Below are positions 1 to 7,693 of a stretch of 64,000 nt of DNA, one piece after another. The number at the start of each line of letters is the position of its first letter. The first letter of the stretch is position 1. The position numbers were made by a program, and so were the translations under genes. The notes under the pieces are model-generated. The model did no database searches. It worked only from the letters and a program-made list of their open reading frames with translations, and had not been told where the DNA came from. The stretch comes from Polaromonas sp. (GTDB lineage: Bacteria; Pseudomonadota; Gammaproteobacteria; Burkholderiales; Burkholderiaceae_C): contig JAURWY010000034.1 of NCBI GenBank assembly GCA_030654695.1, positions 124,001-188,000 of the forward strand, given 5' to 3'.

Positions 1-1
1 C

Positions 2-19
2 TTGGTCCCTTTCTTGCAT
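2..19 (+). promoter_or_regulatory. Candidate sigma-54 (-24/-12) promoter upstream of flgA
   Basis: The site reads TTGGTCCC..TTGCAT, with the diagnostic GG (4-5) and GC (16-17) separated by exactly 10 bases. The -12 half matches consensus well and the -24 half less so (TTGGTCC rather than TTGGCAC). It lies about 80 bases before flgA, a gene often placed under RpoN in polar flagellar systems, and the window encodes a sigma-54 activator. It sits at the very edge of the window, so its context is incomplete. Confidence 0.4.
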
Positions 20-96
20 CTAACCCTGCATTGGTGATTTTTGGTGTCAAAAATTCAACACCCTTCGAGCAAATTGGCATCGATTGACCAGGATGA

Positions 97-858
97 ATGC
101 AAATGCTGTGCCTACTTTTTCCGTCTCCCCGCTGGCGAGCCTTGATGGCCTTGCTGTTTTTCGCTGCCAGCGCCCTGCCCAGCGCTGCGCTGGCACAAAG
201 TGCGCAAGAGAATTTGCTGAAGCAAGTTCGGCAATGGGTAGCCAAAACTCAAAGCACAACGCCTAACCAGGTCGACCTTGCACCGCTGGACGCCCGCGTG
301 CAGGTGCAGCCGTGCGGGCAAGCGCTGCAGATGGATTTGCCTTTTGCCTCGCGCGAGACGGTGCGCGTGCGCTGCACCCAGCCGCCATGGCAGTTGTACA
401 TGCGGCTGCAGACGCCCACCACGATGAATGCGGGTCAAGTTGAAGTCAACGCAACGGGTTCCCGGGAGTCTGTCAACCGCAAGACCGTGGTGACGCGGCA
501 TCTGATTCAGCGCGGCACGCTCTTAGACGCCAGCCTGCTGCAAGAAGTCACCTTGCCCGCACAAGGCGTGGACCCTCAAGCGGTGGCCTCGATTCAAGAC
601 CTTCTGTACGGGGAGCTGGTGCGTGACGTGCCGGCCGGACAGGTGTTGCGCAGCAGTGACATTCGCCGTGCAGTGCTGGTCAAACAAGGCCAGTCGGCCC
701 TGATGAGCGTGGGCCAAAACGACGGTTTTCGGATCACGGTGAGGGTTGAAGCGCTACAAGATGGTCGAATGGGCGAACAAATTCGCTTGAAAAATCCGGA
801 TTCGGGTCGATTAATAACAGGGACAGTGACAGGGCCAAACACAGTCCGCGGCCTTTAG
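97..858 (+). CDS. flgA: Flagellar basal body P-ring formation chaperone FlgA
   Basis: FlgA is the periplasmic chaperone that lets FlgI assemble into the P-ring around the flagellar rod. The protein has a signal peptide (hydrophobic stretch at about 15-33, ending ALAQS), a central beta-rich region and a C-terminal SAF-type domain (from about residue 130, with VVTRHLIQRGTLL and VRDVPAGQVLRSSDI). The length of 253 aa is normal for the family. ATG at 97 and ATG at 103 are both possible; AGGA at 90-93 is better spaced for 103. It is followed by flgM and flgN, the usual flgAMN order. The family assignment is firm and the start is not. Confidence 0.93.
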   Translation: MQMLCLLFPSPRWRALMALLFFAASALPSAALAQSAQENLLKQVRQWVAKTQSTTPNQVDLAPLDARVQVQPCGQALQMDLPFASRETVRVRCTQPPWQLYMRLQTPTTMNAGQVEVNATGSRESVNRKTVVTRHLIQRGTLLDASLLQEVTLPAQGVDPQAVASIQDLLYGELVRDVPAGQVLRSSDIRRAVLVKQGQSALMSVGQNDGFRITVRVEALQDGRMGEQIRLKNPDSGRLITGTVTGPNTVRGL

Positions 859-877
859 ATTGTTTTTAAATTCGGCC

Positions 878-904
878 TCAAGTTCTAGAATGAGCGGCCG
901 ATAC
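878..904 (+). promoter_or_regulatory. Sigma-28 (FliA) promoter of flgM
   Basis: A -35 TCAAGTTC at 878-885 and a -10 GCCGATAC at 897-904 are separated by 11 bases, close to the FliA consensus TAAAGTTT-N11-GCCGATAA. It lies 53 bases upstream of flgM, the expected place for autoregulation of the anti-sigma factor. Two further sites in the window have the same spacing (5473-5499 and 22499-22525). Confidence 0.87.
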
Positions 905-957
905 TACAGATGCACAGTCTTCAAAAGTGACTGTCTTCAATAGAAAGAGAGAAAGTC

Positions 958-1296
958 ATGACCGATGCCATTTCACAATATGGACGACAGGGCCAGCTAG
1001 ACAACTCGGTACGCAATGCGCTTGACAGCAAACTTGCGGCCCAAGCCAAAGCCCCCGTGGAAGCGAGTACGCCTAATCATGCGGCTTCGGCTGCTGATAC
1101 CAAACCGTCCGTGGCCAAGCCAGGCCCTGACGTGCTGATCCTCAGCGACGTGGCGAAAAAAGCCATGGCTGAGCCGTCTTTCGACCGCGCCAAGGTTGAA
1201 TCGATTAAAAAGGCAATTCAAGACGGCCAGTACCCACTGGACTCGCGCCGCATTGCTGAGAGTTTCATGGCCATTGAGCAAATGATCCGTGAGTAA
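958..1296 (+). CDS. flgM: Anti-sigma-28 factor FlgM
   Basis: FlgM binds FliA and holds off late flagellar transcription until it is exported through the finished hook-basal body. The protein has 112 aa: a polar, Ala/Pro-rich disordered N-terminal half and a C-terminal sigma-binding half (about 60-112, with VLILSDVAKKAM and FDRAKVESIKKAIQDGQY). The last segment matches the FlgM signature in which a short helix is followed by D/G-x-Y. An AGAGAGAAAG ribosome site sits just before the ATG. It is preceded by a sigma-28 promoter and its last 8 bases overlap flgN. Confidence 0.95.
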   Translation: MTDAISQYGRQGQLDNSVRNALDSKLAAQAKAPVEASTPNHAASAADTKPSVAKPGPDVLILSDVAKKAMAEPSFDRAKVESIKKAIQDGQYPLDSRRIAESFMAIEQMIRE

Positions 1297-1720
1297 CCCT
1301 TTGCCCATGACTGACGCAGATTTGGCCGCCAAGCGCGGTCTGACTGTGTTCGCTCAACGGTTGGCTGATGAGCTGGAAGAAATTTTAGGGATGGAGTTTG
1401 AGTCCTTGCAAAAGCAGGATCTTGAGCGTTTTGAACAGTTACAGGTTCGTAAGACTGACCTGTTGGCTGAATTGGCAGGCGTCTGCCCACCGTCAGATAT
1501 TTTGCAATCTGATCCCGACTGGCAGGGACTGCTGGTCGCCATGACCCAATGCCGCGACATGCACCGGCGCAACGCGATGCTGATTGAGCGCAAGCTGGAG
1601 GCCATTCGCGGGACCTTGCAAAGTTTGCAAGCCTCCGTCGCCACCAGCACGGTCGAAGTCTATGACCGCTTGGGCAAAGTGGCCCGCTTCACGCGCGGTC
1701 GGGGCTATCAAGAAGCCTGA
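1289..1720 (+). CDS. flgN: Flagellar export chaperone FlgN
   Basis: FlgN is the cytoplasmic chaperone of the hook-filament junction proteins FlgK and FlgL. The product has 143 aa and is almost entirely helical (residues about 15-135), with Leu/Gln-rich heptads and a family-like segment IERKLEAIRGTLQSL. The GTG at 1289 overlaps the end of flgM; an ATG at 1307 would shorten it by six residues. Its 3' end overlaps the convergent FlhB-C-like gene by 13 bases, so there is no room for a separate terminator. Confidence 0.9.
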   Translation: MSNPLPMTDADLAAKRGLTVFAQRLADELEEILGMEFESLQKQDLERFEQLQVRKTDLLAELAGVCPPSDILQSDPDWQGLLVAMTQCRDMHRRNAMLIERKLEAIRGTLQSLQASVATSTVEVYDRLGKVARFTRGRGYQEA

Positions 1721-2064
1721 TCGGTCGCGGCTTCTGGTGTTTTCGCCGCGGCAGTTTCAGTTGCACTTTCTTTGTCGCCTTTGGCGTATTCTGGTTTTTT
1801 TTCGTCCCCAGGGCGCATGCCCTTCAACCAATAGACCCAACTCAAGATCACGGCCACGGTGGTGTACAGCTCCGCCGGAATTTCGTCATCTACATTGAGC
1901 CGACTGAGCAGCGCGAGCAGCTGCGGGTCTTCGGACACATAAACACCCTGCCTGCGAGCTTCTTCGATGATCATGGCCGCGACGGCATCATCCCCTTTGG
2001 CGACGACGACCGGCACGGTGTTCGGACCGTACTCGAGGGCGATGGCTTGTCGGCGCTGGGTCAT
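1708..2064 (-). CDS. FlhB C-terminal-domain-like protein (FhlB/YlqH type)
   Basis: This 118-aa protein resembles only the cytoplasmic autocleaving domain of FlhB (EscU/FlhB family), with no membrane segments. Residues about 5-80 follow the FlhB-C pattern: YGPNTVPVVVAKG, then IIEEARRQGV, EDPQLLALL and the helix LYTTVAVILSWVYWL. The NPTH cleavage motif is absent (PNTVP stands in that region), so autocleavage is not expected. The ATG at 2064 overlaps the upstream stop as ATGA, so translation is probably coupled. An Ala/Glu/Lys-rich tail follows from about residue 85. The stand-alone FlhB-C protein beside a FliK-type protein recalls the Bacillus ylqG-ylqH pair. Its exact role is unknown. Confidence 0.8.
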   Translation of the reverse strand: MTQRRQAIALEYGPNTVPVVVAKGDDAVAAMIIEEARRQGVYVSEDPQLLALLSRLNVDDEIPAELYTTVAVILSWVYWLKGMRPGDEKKPEYAKGDKESATETAAAKTPEAATDQAS

Positions 2065-3161
2065 GCAGAAACGTCCACCACCATGCCCCGGCTGGCCGGC
2101 CGCCATTCAGCGGGTTCGGCCGGACGACGACCATGAACAATCTGAAAACTCTGCATGCTCAGGCCCGCATCGACCAGCTGTTGGCCGAGTTCGCCCGCTC
2201 GGCCTCGGGCCTGACGAACCACATCGATCTCGACCGCCCACATCTTGAGCTCGACACGCTCAGTACCGTGAAGCTGGGTTTTCAGCCAAATCTCGCCTAA
2301 GGACTGGCTGTGGGAATGCACGTTGACCGTCAAAGGCGGTGCTTTGCCGCCTTCACGCGGGGCACGCTTGAAGACCAGTTCCACGGGGTTGGCGTCATGA
2401 AAAGGCAGCACCATGCGCATCAACATTTCGTTCTGGTTTTGCGCTTGCACGGCTTGAACTTGGGAGGCTTCAAGGTCGTCGACGGCGCGTTGAATGCCGC
2501 CCACTTTACCGGTGTCGTCGCCCGCCTCGCCTCGCCCAATGGCCGCCATCAGTCGCCTGAGTAATTGCTTTGGGTCGTCGGGCGGCGGCACCATGCCACG
2601 CGCCAGCCACACTTCGGCACCCATGCCCGCTGCCACGGCCTGACTCAATGCCTGTGGCGTGAGCTGCGCCATCGACAGTTGCATGCCGCGCCACTGCGCC
2701 TGCAAGTCGGGTCGAGGAACCGTCTGCAGCAAGGCTTCTAGCGTGCCAGGTCGAAACAGCTGGGCCAGTTCGGGTTGACCGGCAGGCCGAAACAACAGGT
2801 TGGCAAATTTAGAAATGAGCCCACTGACTTCAGGCAACAAGGTCAGGCCAGTGGCGGCTGACGGCGCTGCGCTGGCCGGGAGCAGCTGTAAATTCCAAGG
2901 ACCGCTGGGAGATGCGATGACGCGCATGCTCAAGGTGTGGCCTTCTGGCCAAGGCGAAGGCCGAGGGAGCTCCACCAGCCGACCCCGCAACAGCAAGGCC
3001 ATGTCGCCGCCACCGCGTGCCTGCACTGTGGCTTGGATAATTTCACCGTCTTTGAGACCTAATTCACGCGCGGCCGGAACAGCCAAAGGCAGCAACTTTC
3101 CTTCTAAAAAAATTGGGTTGGCATGGCCAGCAAGATGACTGGCTTGGAGCCCTGAGATCAA
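2061..3161 (-). CDS. Second FliK-type protein (flagellar hook-length control C-terminal domain)
   Basis: This 366-aa protein has an N-terminal beta-rich region (LEGKLLPLAVP, GEIIQATVQARG), a Pro/Ala-rich middle and a C-terminal FliK-like domain (about 265-355). That domain contains NPVELVFKRAPREG, IWLKTQLHGTERVELKMWA and LGQQLVDAGLSMQSFQIVHG. FliK-type domains read out hook length and trigger the export switch through FlhB-C. A full fliK lies at 15242-16897, so this is a paralogue. The only early start is a TTG at 3161 overlapping the upstream stop as TTGA. It is translationally linked to the FlhB-C-like gene downstream, which suggests a functional pair. Confidence 0.8.
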   Translation of the reverse strand: MISGLQASHLAGHANPIFLEGKLLPLAVPAARELGLKDGEIIQATVQARGGGDMALLLRGRLVELPRPSPWPEGHTLSMRVIASPSGPWNLQLLPASAAPSAATGLTLLPEVSGLISKFANLLFRPAGQPELAQLFRPGTLEALLQTVPRPDLQAQWRGMQLSMAQLTPQALSQAVAAGMGAEVWLARGMVPPPDDPKQLLRRLMAAIGRGEAGDDTGKVGGIQRAVDDLEASQVQAVQAQNQNEMLMRMVLPFHDANPVELVFKRAPREGGKAPPLTVNVHSHSQSLGEIWLKTQLHGTERVELKMWAVEIDVVRQARGRAGELGQQLVDAGLSMQSFQIVHGRRPAEPAEWRPASRGMVVDVSA

Positions 3162-3589
3162 GGAAACCGGACCCAGCTCCGCCGTTCGCCGGCGTTGGCA
3201 GTTCGACCTTCACGGGAAGCCGCGAGAGCGTCAGCCGAGTCGAGCATCGGCAAGACCGTGGTCTTCAGCAGCTGCACATGATCAGGCACCTGGAGCACCG
3301 CACCAGCCTGAAGTCTGGACACATTGCCAGCCACAAATGCCTGCGGATTGAGGTCTACAAAAGCTTTGCGAAGAATGTCGATCTTCAATGGGCTGCCGGG
3401 CAGCGTCTTTTGAATCACACGGTCTAGCGTTTCACCGCGCAGCACGGTGTAGCGCGCGGTGGTCAGTGCAGGCGCAGGCTCTGCCGCTTGAACCATCCAT
3501 GCACTGAAGGCGGTACTGACAACGAGCAGGGTCATGCGCAACACACCAGATGTGGTGACTGCTGCGCGATCTAGGCCATGATGTTTCAT
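3158..3589 (-). CDS. Small FimV-like LysM-domain protein
   Basis: The product has 143 aa: a signal peptide (about 1-35, ending VQAAEP) and a single LysM/FimV-type domain (about 43-105) with YTVLRGETLDRVIQKTLPG, LRKAFVDLNPQAF and LQAGAVLQVP. This resembles the peptidoglycan-binding N-terminus of FimV, a polar organiser, but the rest of FimV is missing. It sits in the flgP-flgT operon and abuts flgT without a gap. A periplasmic peptidoglycan-linked role in the outer flagellar disc is an inference. The C-terminal 35 residues look disordered. Confidence 0.68.
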   Translation of the reverse strand: MKHHGLDRAAVTTSGVLRMTLLVVSTAFSAWMVQAAEPAPALTTARYTVLRGETLDRVIQKTLPGSPLKIDILRKAFVDLNPQAFVAGNVSRLQAGAVLQVPDHVQLLKTTVLPMLDSADALAASREGRTANAGERRSWVRFP

Positions 3590-4816
3590 TTATTTTCCTA
3601 TTGATGAATCTGCCCGCCAAGCACGCCAATCGGTTCGCACCAAATCAGCGGGACCAGCAACGATTTGAAGTTGCGCATGGTGCGGGTAGACCTGACCAAC
3701 ACGGGCCAACACCGATGTCGCGGCCACGCCAGAGGCCAAAATTTGCTGGGGAAAGCGACGTGGATCAGCCAACAACCATTCATCACCCGTGCGCACACCG
3801 GCCAACGCACCCGCATTGATGCTCAACTGAGCACCACTCACTGCAATCACGTCAGGCCGCACGGCTGAACATGAAAACTGCTGTGCCAGTGCCTGGGTCC
3901 AAGGCTGAATCAAGTGGGCCGCCTGCTCACGCACAGACGCTTCCAACATCGGCCGACCCCAAACTTGAGCTTGTCGGGGCATCTCAATTTCGGCGCTGGC
4001 CTCAAAAATAGGCGTGTTCTGTCCGCGGGCCACCAATGAAAAACTCAACCGAGCCATGACCGGCTGGTCGGGCACGGCAAGCTGGAGGAAGGCGAAAAAA
4101 GGAGGCTTTTCTGCCGCTGGCAGAGGCGGCACGGGCCTGACGCTGAGAACCGCTTGCCAGGGCAACTGGTCGGCGCTGGTCCCCACCAAGACCCGCTCAT
4201 AACCCGAATGAGCAGCAGCGGATCGCTCCAACATGGACCAGCCAACGGCGGTGCCGCCAACCTGCTGCAAAAGGGCTGCCGTGAGCAGGCCAAGTGCTTG
4301 CGCTGACGGCGCTTGATCGACCGGCCAACCACCCTCGACCGTCATTCGCAGCCCTACCAAATGACGCAATGCCGCTGGGTTTGAACACTTTTGAGCGGGC
4401 GTGAGAATCTCCCGAACAATATCTTTTCTGTTCGGAAGAGCAGCTATTTTGGAAGACGACTCGGAAGGAAGTAGCAGCTGAGCTTGCGCCTGACCGGCAC
4501 TGTCGCGCAGGTAACTCAACACCTGCACGCCGCGAACCTCCATGCCCGAGCGGAAACTACTGCCCTCACGCAACACGCCCTGCCCGTCTATCCAGGTCAA
4601 ACTTTCGACGCGGGTGGCACCTTCGAGCGCTGCTTGTACCAGCCCATGGCGAATCGCTTCAAGCCGTTCTTCAGGTGAAAAGTTTGTCGATTGCGCTGCC
4701 GCTGTGGCGACGAGCAGCCACGGCATTGCCAACAAGCCAAGCGAACGGGTCAAACGCGTCAAGAGCACGCAAGAGGGATGACCGGTCGAGTCGAATAAGA
4801 CGGGGTTTGAACTCAC
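3590..4816 (-). CDS. flgT: Flagellar assembly protein T (FlgT, H-ring)
   Basis: FlgT forms the H-ring around the outer-membrane side of the basal body in Vibrio-type polar flagella. The N-terminal FlgT domain is visible after the signal peptide (MPWLLVATAAAQS): ERLEAIRHGLVQAALEGATRVES, with G-S-S-F-R and VLSYLRD. A middle domain and a C-terminal beta domain follow, the latter with SINAGALAGVRTGDEWLLAD and VGQVYPHHAQLQI. The start is uncertain. The frame opens at a TTG at 4876 inside flgP, but a GTG at 4816 has a GGGAG ribosome site and gives a long but plausible signal peptide, so 4816 is reported. It is next to flgP, as expected. Confidence 0.82.
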   Translation of the reverse strand: MSSNPVLFDSTGHPSCVLLTRLTRSLGLLAMPWLLVATAAAQSTNFSPEERLEAIRHGLVQAALEGATRVESLTWIDGQGVLREGSSFRSGMEVRGVQVLSYLRDSAGQAQAQLLLPSESSSKIAALPNRKDIVREILTPAQKCSNPAALRHLVGLRMTVEGGWPVDQAPSAQALGLLTAALLQQVGGTAVGWSMLERSAAAHSGYERVLVGTSADQLPWQAVLSVRPVPPLPAAEKPPFFAFLQLAVPDQPVMARLSFSLVARGQNTPIFEASAEIEMPRQAQVWGRPMLEASVREQAAHLIQPWTQALAQQFSCSAVRPDVIAVSGAQLSINAGALAGVRTGDEWLLADPRRFPQQILASGVAATSVLARVGQVYPHHAQLQIVAGPADLVRTDWRAWRADSSIGK

Positions 4817-4859
4817 CTCGGACTCCCGGCGGTTGTGGATGTCGTGGTCAGGCTTTAAA

Positions 4860-5426
4860 TCAGCGGTTTCTGGCAACCATTTGACCCAAATACAAGGTGC
4901 GCAGATCTTTCACCACAGCCTTGTCCAACGACAGCGTGGTTTCGTAGGTGTCGTCGCCAGCCGGCGTGATGCTGACCAACACGGCGCCATAAATAACGCC
5001 TTCGACACGGGTTCGGAAGGTGTCGTTTTGCACCGTCATGTCGGCCACCGTGGTGGTGGCGTCCAGTTGCTGACCGTAAACCTGCTCCGTCAAAGAGCGG
5101 TAGGCGTCGAGTTTGGAGGCGCGGATGGCGAGCAAACGCTGCTGAGCCGCATTGCGGTGGTTTTGCACGCTGATCACGGCATAGCCTGTGGCGGTCAAGG
5201 TTTCGCGCTTTTCAACCAGTGGCGCAATCATGCCCATGGTCTCAGGCATTGGCGCAGGCAGGGCTTTGGCCACCGGTTCAGGAGCCACTTTGGCCACCGG
5301 TTCAGCTGGTTTGAGTTCCGGCAATTTGACAGACTGACAACCCGCCAAGCCAAACAAAAACACAAGCGCGACCAGCGTCAGCGGCAAAGCCGGCAGGCGG
5401 GGTGTCATCAAGCACAGGCGGTTCAT
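4860..5426 (-). CDS. flgP: LPP20-family flagellar lipoprotein FlgP
   Basis: FlgP is an outer-membrane lipoprotein of the H-ring or basal disc that works with FlgT. The 188-aa product has a lipobox (FLFGLAGC, Cys30), a Pro/Ala/Glu/Val linker with two similar VAKVAPEP/VAKALPAP segments, and an LPP20 domain (about 75-185) containing GYAVISVQNHRNAAQQRLLAIRASKLDAYRSL split over two helices. It is the first gene of a five-gene minus-strand operon and has a sigma-28 promoter about 47 bases upstream, so it should be expressed late, with filament genes. Confidence 0.85.
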   Translation of the reverse strand: MNRLCLMTPRLPALPLTLVALVFLFGLAGCQSVKLPELKPAEPVAKVAPEPVAKALPAPMPETMGMIAPLVEKRETLTATGYAVISVQNHRNAAQQRLLAIRASKLDAYRSLTEQVYGQQLDATTTVADMTVQNDTFRTRVEGVIYGAVLVSITPAGDDTYETTLSLDKAVVKDLRTLYLGQMVARNR

Positions 5427-5472
5427 GGTCTTATTTCCTTGTCAAAAGCGATGTCGAGAAGCTACACCCTGT

Positions 5473-5499
5473 GTATCGGCACCAATTCTCAAAGCTTGA
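5473..5499 (-). promoter_or_regulatory. Sigma-28 (FliA) promoter of the flgP-flgT operon
   Basis: On the minus strand the -35 reads TCAAGCTT (5492-5499) and the -10 reads GCCGATAC (5473-5480), with an 11-base spacer. It has the same -10 sequence and spacing as the flgM site and points toward flgP. It places the H-ring and LysM/FliK2/FlhB-C-like genes in the FliA regulon. Confidence 0.86.
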
Positions 5500-5681
5500 G
5501 GTCGTCACACGCCGACTCGACGCGGGGTGACAAACGCAACCGTTACATTTTGATGGTCAAAATAAGTGATAAATTCAGTAAATACCCGAGTAAAAATGTA
5601 ACAAACATGAGACTTTGTGTAAGATCAGCCACGCGTTGCATTGAGTCGTGCTGTTGACGTTTCCCCACTTCCTGCATCCAC

Positions 5682-6833
5682 TTGGCTAACATCAAACATT
5701 CACCGTCATATATTGGGCAAAGCGCAGCCGCTAAAGCTGTTCGCGACCTGGTGGCGCGGGTGGCCAATTCAACGGCTACGGTGCTGATCACCGGCGAAAG
5801 CGGCACCGGCAAAGAACTGGTGGCACGTGCGCTGCACGACGACTCCATCCGAAGCAACGGCAACTTTGTCCCGATCAATTGCGCAGCTATTCCCAAAGAC
5901 TTGCTCGAAAGCGAGTTGTTCGGTCACCGCAAAGGCGCTTTCACGGGCGCTGTGGCAGACCGCGTTGGCCGTTTTGAGCTGGCCCATGGCGGAACTATTT
6001 TCTTAGACGAAATCGGCGATCTTTCACTGGACATGCAGGTCAAATTGCTGCGTGTGCTGCAAGAACGAACCATCGACCCCGTCGGTGGCTTGCGGCCGGT
6101 TCAAGTCACTGTGCGGGTGGTGGCGGCCACCCATCGCGACTTAGAAGTCGAAATGCAGGCCGGACGCTTTCGCGAAGATTTGTATTACCGCCTGAATGTG
6201 CTGCCCTTGCACACCTCGCCACTGCGTGAACGGGCTGAAGACGTGCCTGAACTGCTGCAGTATTTTGCAAGTCGCTTTGCCATACCTGGGCGGGCCGCGG
6301 TGACTTTCACTGACGACTTTTTGCAAGCCATGCAGGACTACCACTGGCCCGGCAATGTTCGAGAGCTGTCCAATCTGGTCGACCGTTTCAGCACGCTCTT
6401 TGAAAGTCAGTTGCTGGCGTTGCGCACGATCACGCCCAATTTGCTGCCCCGTGGCTTGGCTGCGATTCAAGCCGAACGCTGCCCAGAACCACTCGCCGGT
6501 GATTTGCAGGTCGCCGTTCTTTCGGCCCACAACGCCATGGTTGAGGCTCTCGATGACGCCTCTGCTGAAGCCGAAGAAGACAACCAAGTCGAAGACATCA
6601 TCATGTTGGCGCAGGGGGCGATGCCGACCTTGCCAGCAGGAGGTGTGTCGCTAAAAGACCGGCTGGCAGAGATTGAGCGCGATCTGATCTCGCAGGCGCT
6701 GTCGCGGACCGATGGCAATGTGTCGCAAACCGCTCGACTGCTGAGTTTGCAGCGCACCACGCTGATAGAGAAAATTCACAAGTACGCTCTGCGCCCTAGC
6801 CTGAGTGCCGGCGAAACCATCGCGTCTTCTTAA
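5682..6833 (+). CDS. Sigma-54-dependent activator, FleQ/FlrA-like but lacking an N-terminal receiver domain
   Basis: The protein has 383 aa and starts almost directly with the AAA+ domain: Walker A GESGTGKE (38-45), the sigma-54-contacting GAFTGA loop (85-90), Walker B TIFLDEIG, and the arginine-finger region [16 protein letters not shown] short acidic linker (about 285-305) leads to a C-terminal Fis-type helix-turn-helix ([18 protein letters not shown]). FleQ and FlrA normally carry about 120-140 extra N-terminal residues. Here a TGA at 5655-5657 closes the frame and only a TTG at 5682 is available, with no clear ribosome site. Its place between flagellar operons and the sigma-54 site before flhA make it the likely flagellar master activator. 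Confidence 0.82.
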   Translation: MANIKHSPSYIGQSAAAKAVRDLVARVANSTATVLITGESGTGKELVARALHDDSIRSNGNFVPINCAAIPKDLLESELFGHRKGAFTGAVADRVGRFELAHGGTIFLDEIGDLSLDMQVKLLRVLQERTIDPVGGLRPVQVTVRVVAATHRDLEVEMQAGRFREDLYYRLNVLPLHTSPLRERAEDVPELLQYFASRFAIPGRAAVTFTDDFLQAMQDYHWPGNVRELSNLVDRFSTLFESQLLALRTITPNLLPRGLAAIQAERCPEPLAGDLQVAVLSAHNAMVEALDDASAEAEEDNQVEDIIMLAQGAMPTLPAGGVSLKDRLAEIERDLISQALSRTDGNVSQTARLLSLQRTTLIEKIHKYALRPSLSAGETIASS

Positions 6834-6851
6834 CCCTAAGCCCAAGCCGAC

Positions 6852-7649
6852 TCAAGGTTTGTCAGCAGGCTGCGCGCGCGGGTATTGCAGCATGCTGTCA
6901 CGCTTGCGGGCAGCTGCCGCTGCCGCAGCGTTGGCCGCAGTTTCTGTGCTTTGGCGGTCGCGCTGCTGACGTGCCTGCGCTTCCAGCTCACGGCGAACCG
7001 CGCCGCTGTCGCCCAACGCGCCTTGCAAACCCTTCATCTGTGTTGACAGTGTCGACAGCGCGCCAGCTTGGGCTTTGAGTCGGGCATCCATGGCGGTGAC
7101 TTGCTGGCTCATCGCTTGAGTTTTAAGATCGACCTGCTTGGCGGTCAATTCAGGCATGCCTTGCGTGCTTTTGATGGCTTCGTCCAGTCGCCCGTCGATC
7201 TTCACTTGCAGCGCCGCAATAGCTTCTTGCTTGAGCAGCAAAGCTTGTAACGCCTCTTGAACCGCACCCACCGACTCCATCGACGCGTCCATCCCGACCA
7301 CCCGCTTGCCGACGGCCAGCACCATGCCGTCGAGCTGGGTCACACGCGCCTGCAAGCGCCAAGCCAAGGCGGCAAAAACGCCGCCCGCGACCAGCATCAA
7401 TGAACCACAGACGAGCAACAACACGAGCAAAATTTTGCGCTGTGCGTGATAAGACGTCTGTAGTTCCTTAGAAGCAGAGCGCAGATGGCCGGCGGCATCA
7501 GCCGCCAGACCCGCAGCACGGGTCGCCAATTCGCCCGAGTCCATGATCACCAGCCGCATGTCCGTCATGTCAGCATCGTTGGCTAGCGCAGCAGCGTCTG
7601 CGGCAGTGGTGTCGGCAGCTTTGGCCGTTTGCGGGATTGAGGTACTCAT
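6852..7649 (-). CDS. Single-TM coiled-coil protein of unknown function
   Basis: I do not recognise this 265-aa protein. It has a cytoplasmic N-terminus of about 70 residues, one strong membrane segment (about 72-94, KILLVLLLVCGSLMLVAGG), then a long helical coiled-coil stretch (about 95-230) with Gln/Ala/Leu heptads, and an Arg/Gln/Ala-rich tail. The design resembles a membrane-anchored rod that projects into the periplasm. It is the last gene of the fliK-to-flhB operon, 44 bases after the repeat-containing gene, and ends 18 bases from the convergent activator gene. Its position suggests a role in flagellar function or polar placement, but no domain proves it. Confidence 0.7.
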   Translation of the reverse strand: MSTSIPQTAKAADTTAADAAALANDADMTDMRLVIMDSGELATRAAGLAADAAGHLRSASKELQTSYHAQRKILLVLLLVCGSLMLVAGGVFAALAWRLQARVTQLDGMVLAVGKRVVGMDASMESVGAVQEALQALLLKQEAIAALQVKIDGRLDEAIKSTQGMPELTAKQVDLKTQAMSQQVTAMDARLKAQAGALSTLSTQMKGLQGALGDSGAVRRELEAQARQQRDRQSTETAANAAAAAAARKRDSMLQYPRAQPADKP

Positions 7650-7693
7650 TTAAATCTCCAGGGCTAACGCAATTCAGTGTCGGGGAGGTGGCA

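Noticed and set aside
4833-5657. 274-codon plus-strand frame opposite flgP
   Set aside because: It is antisense to a clear LPP20 lipoprotein and its translation is His/Arg/Gln-rich with no domain. It is a shadow frame.
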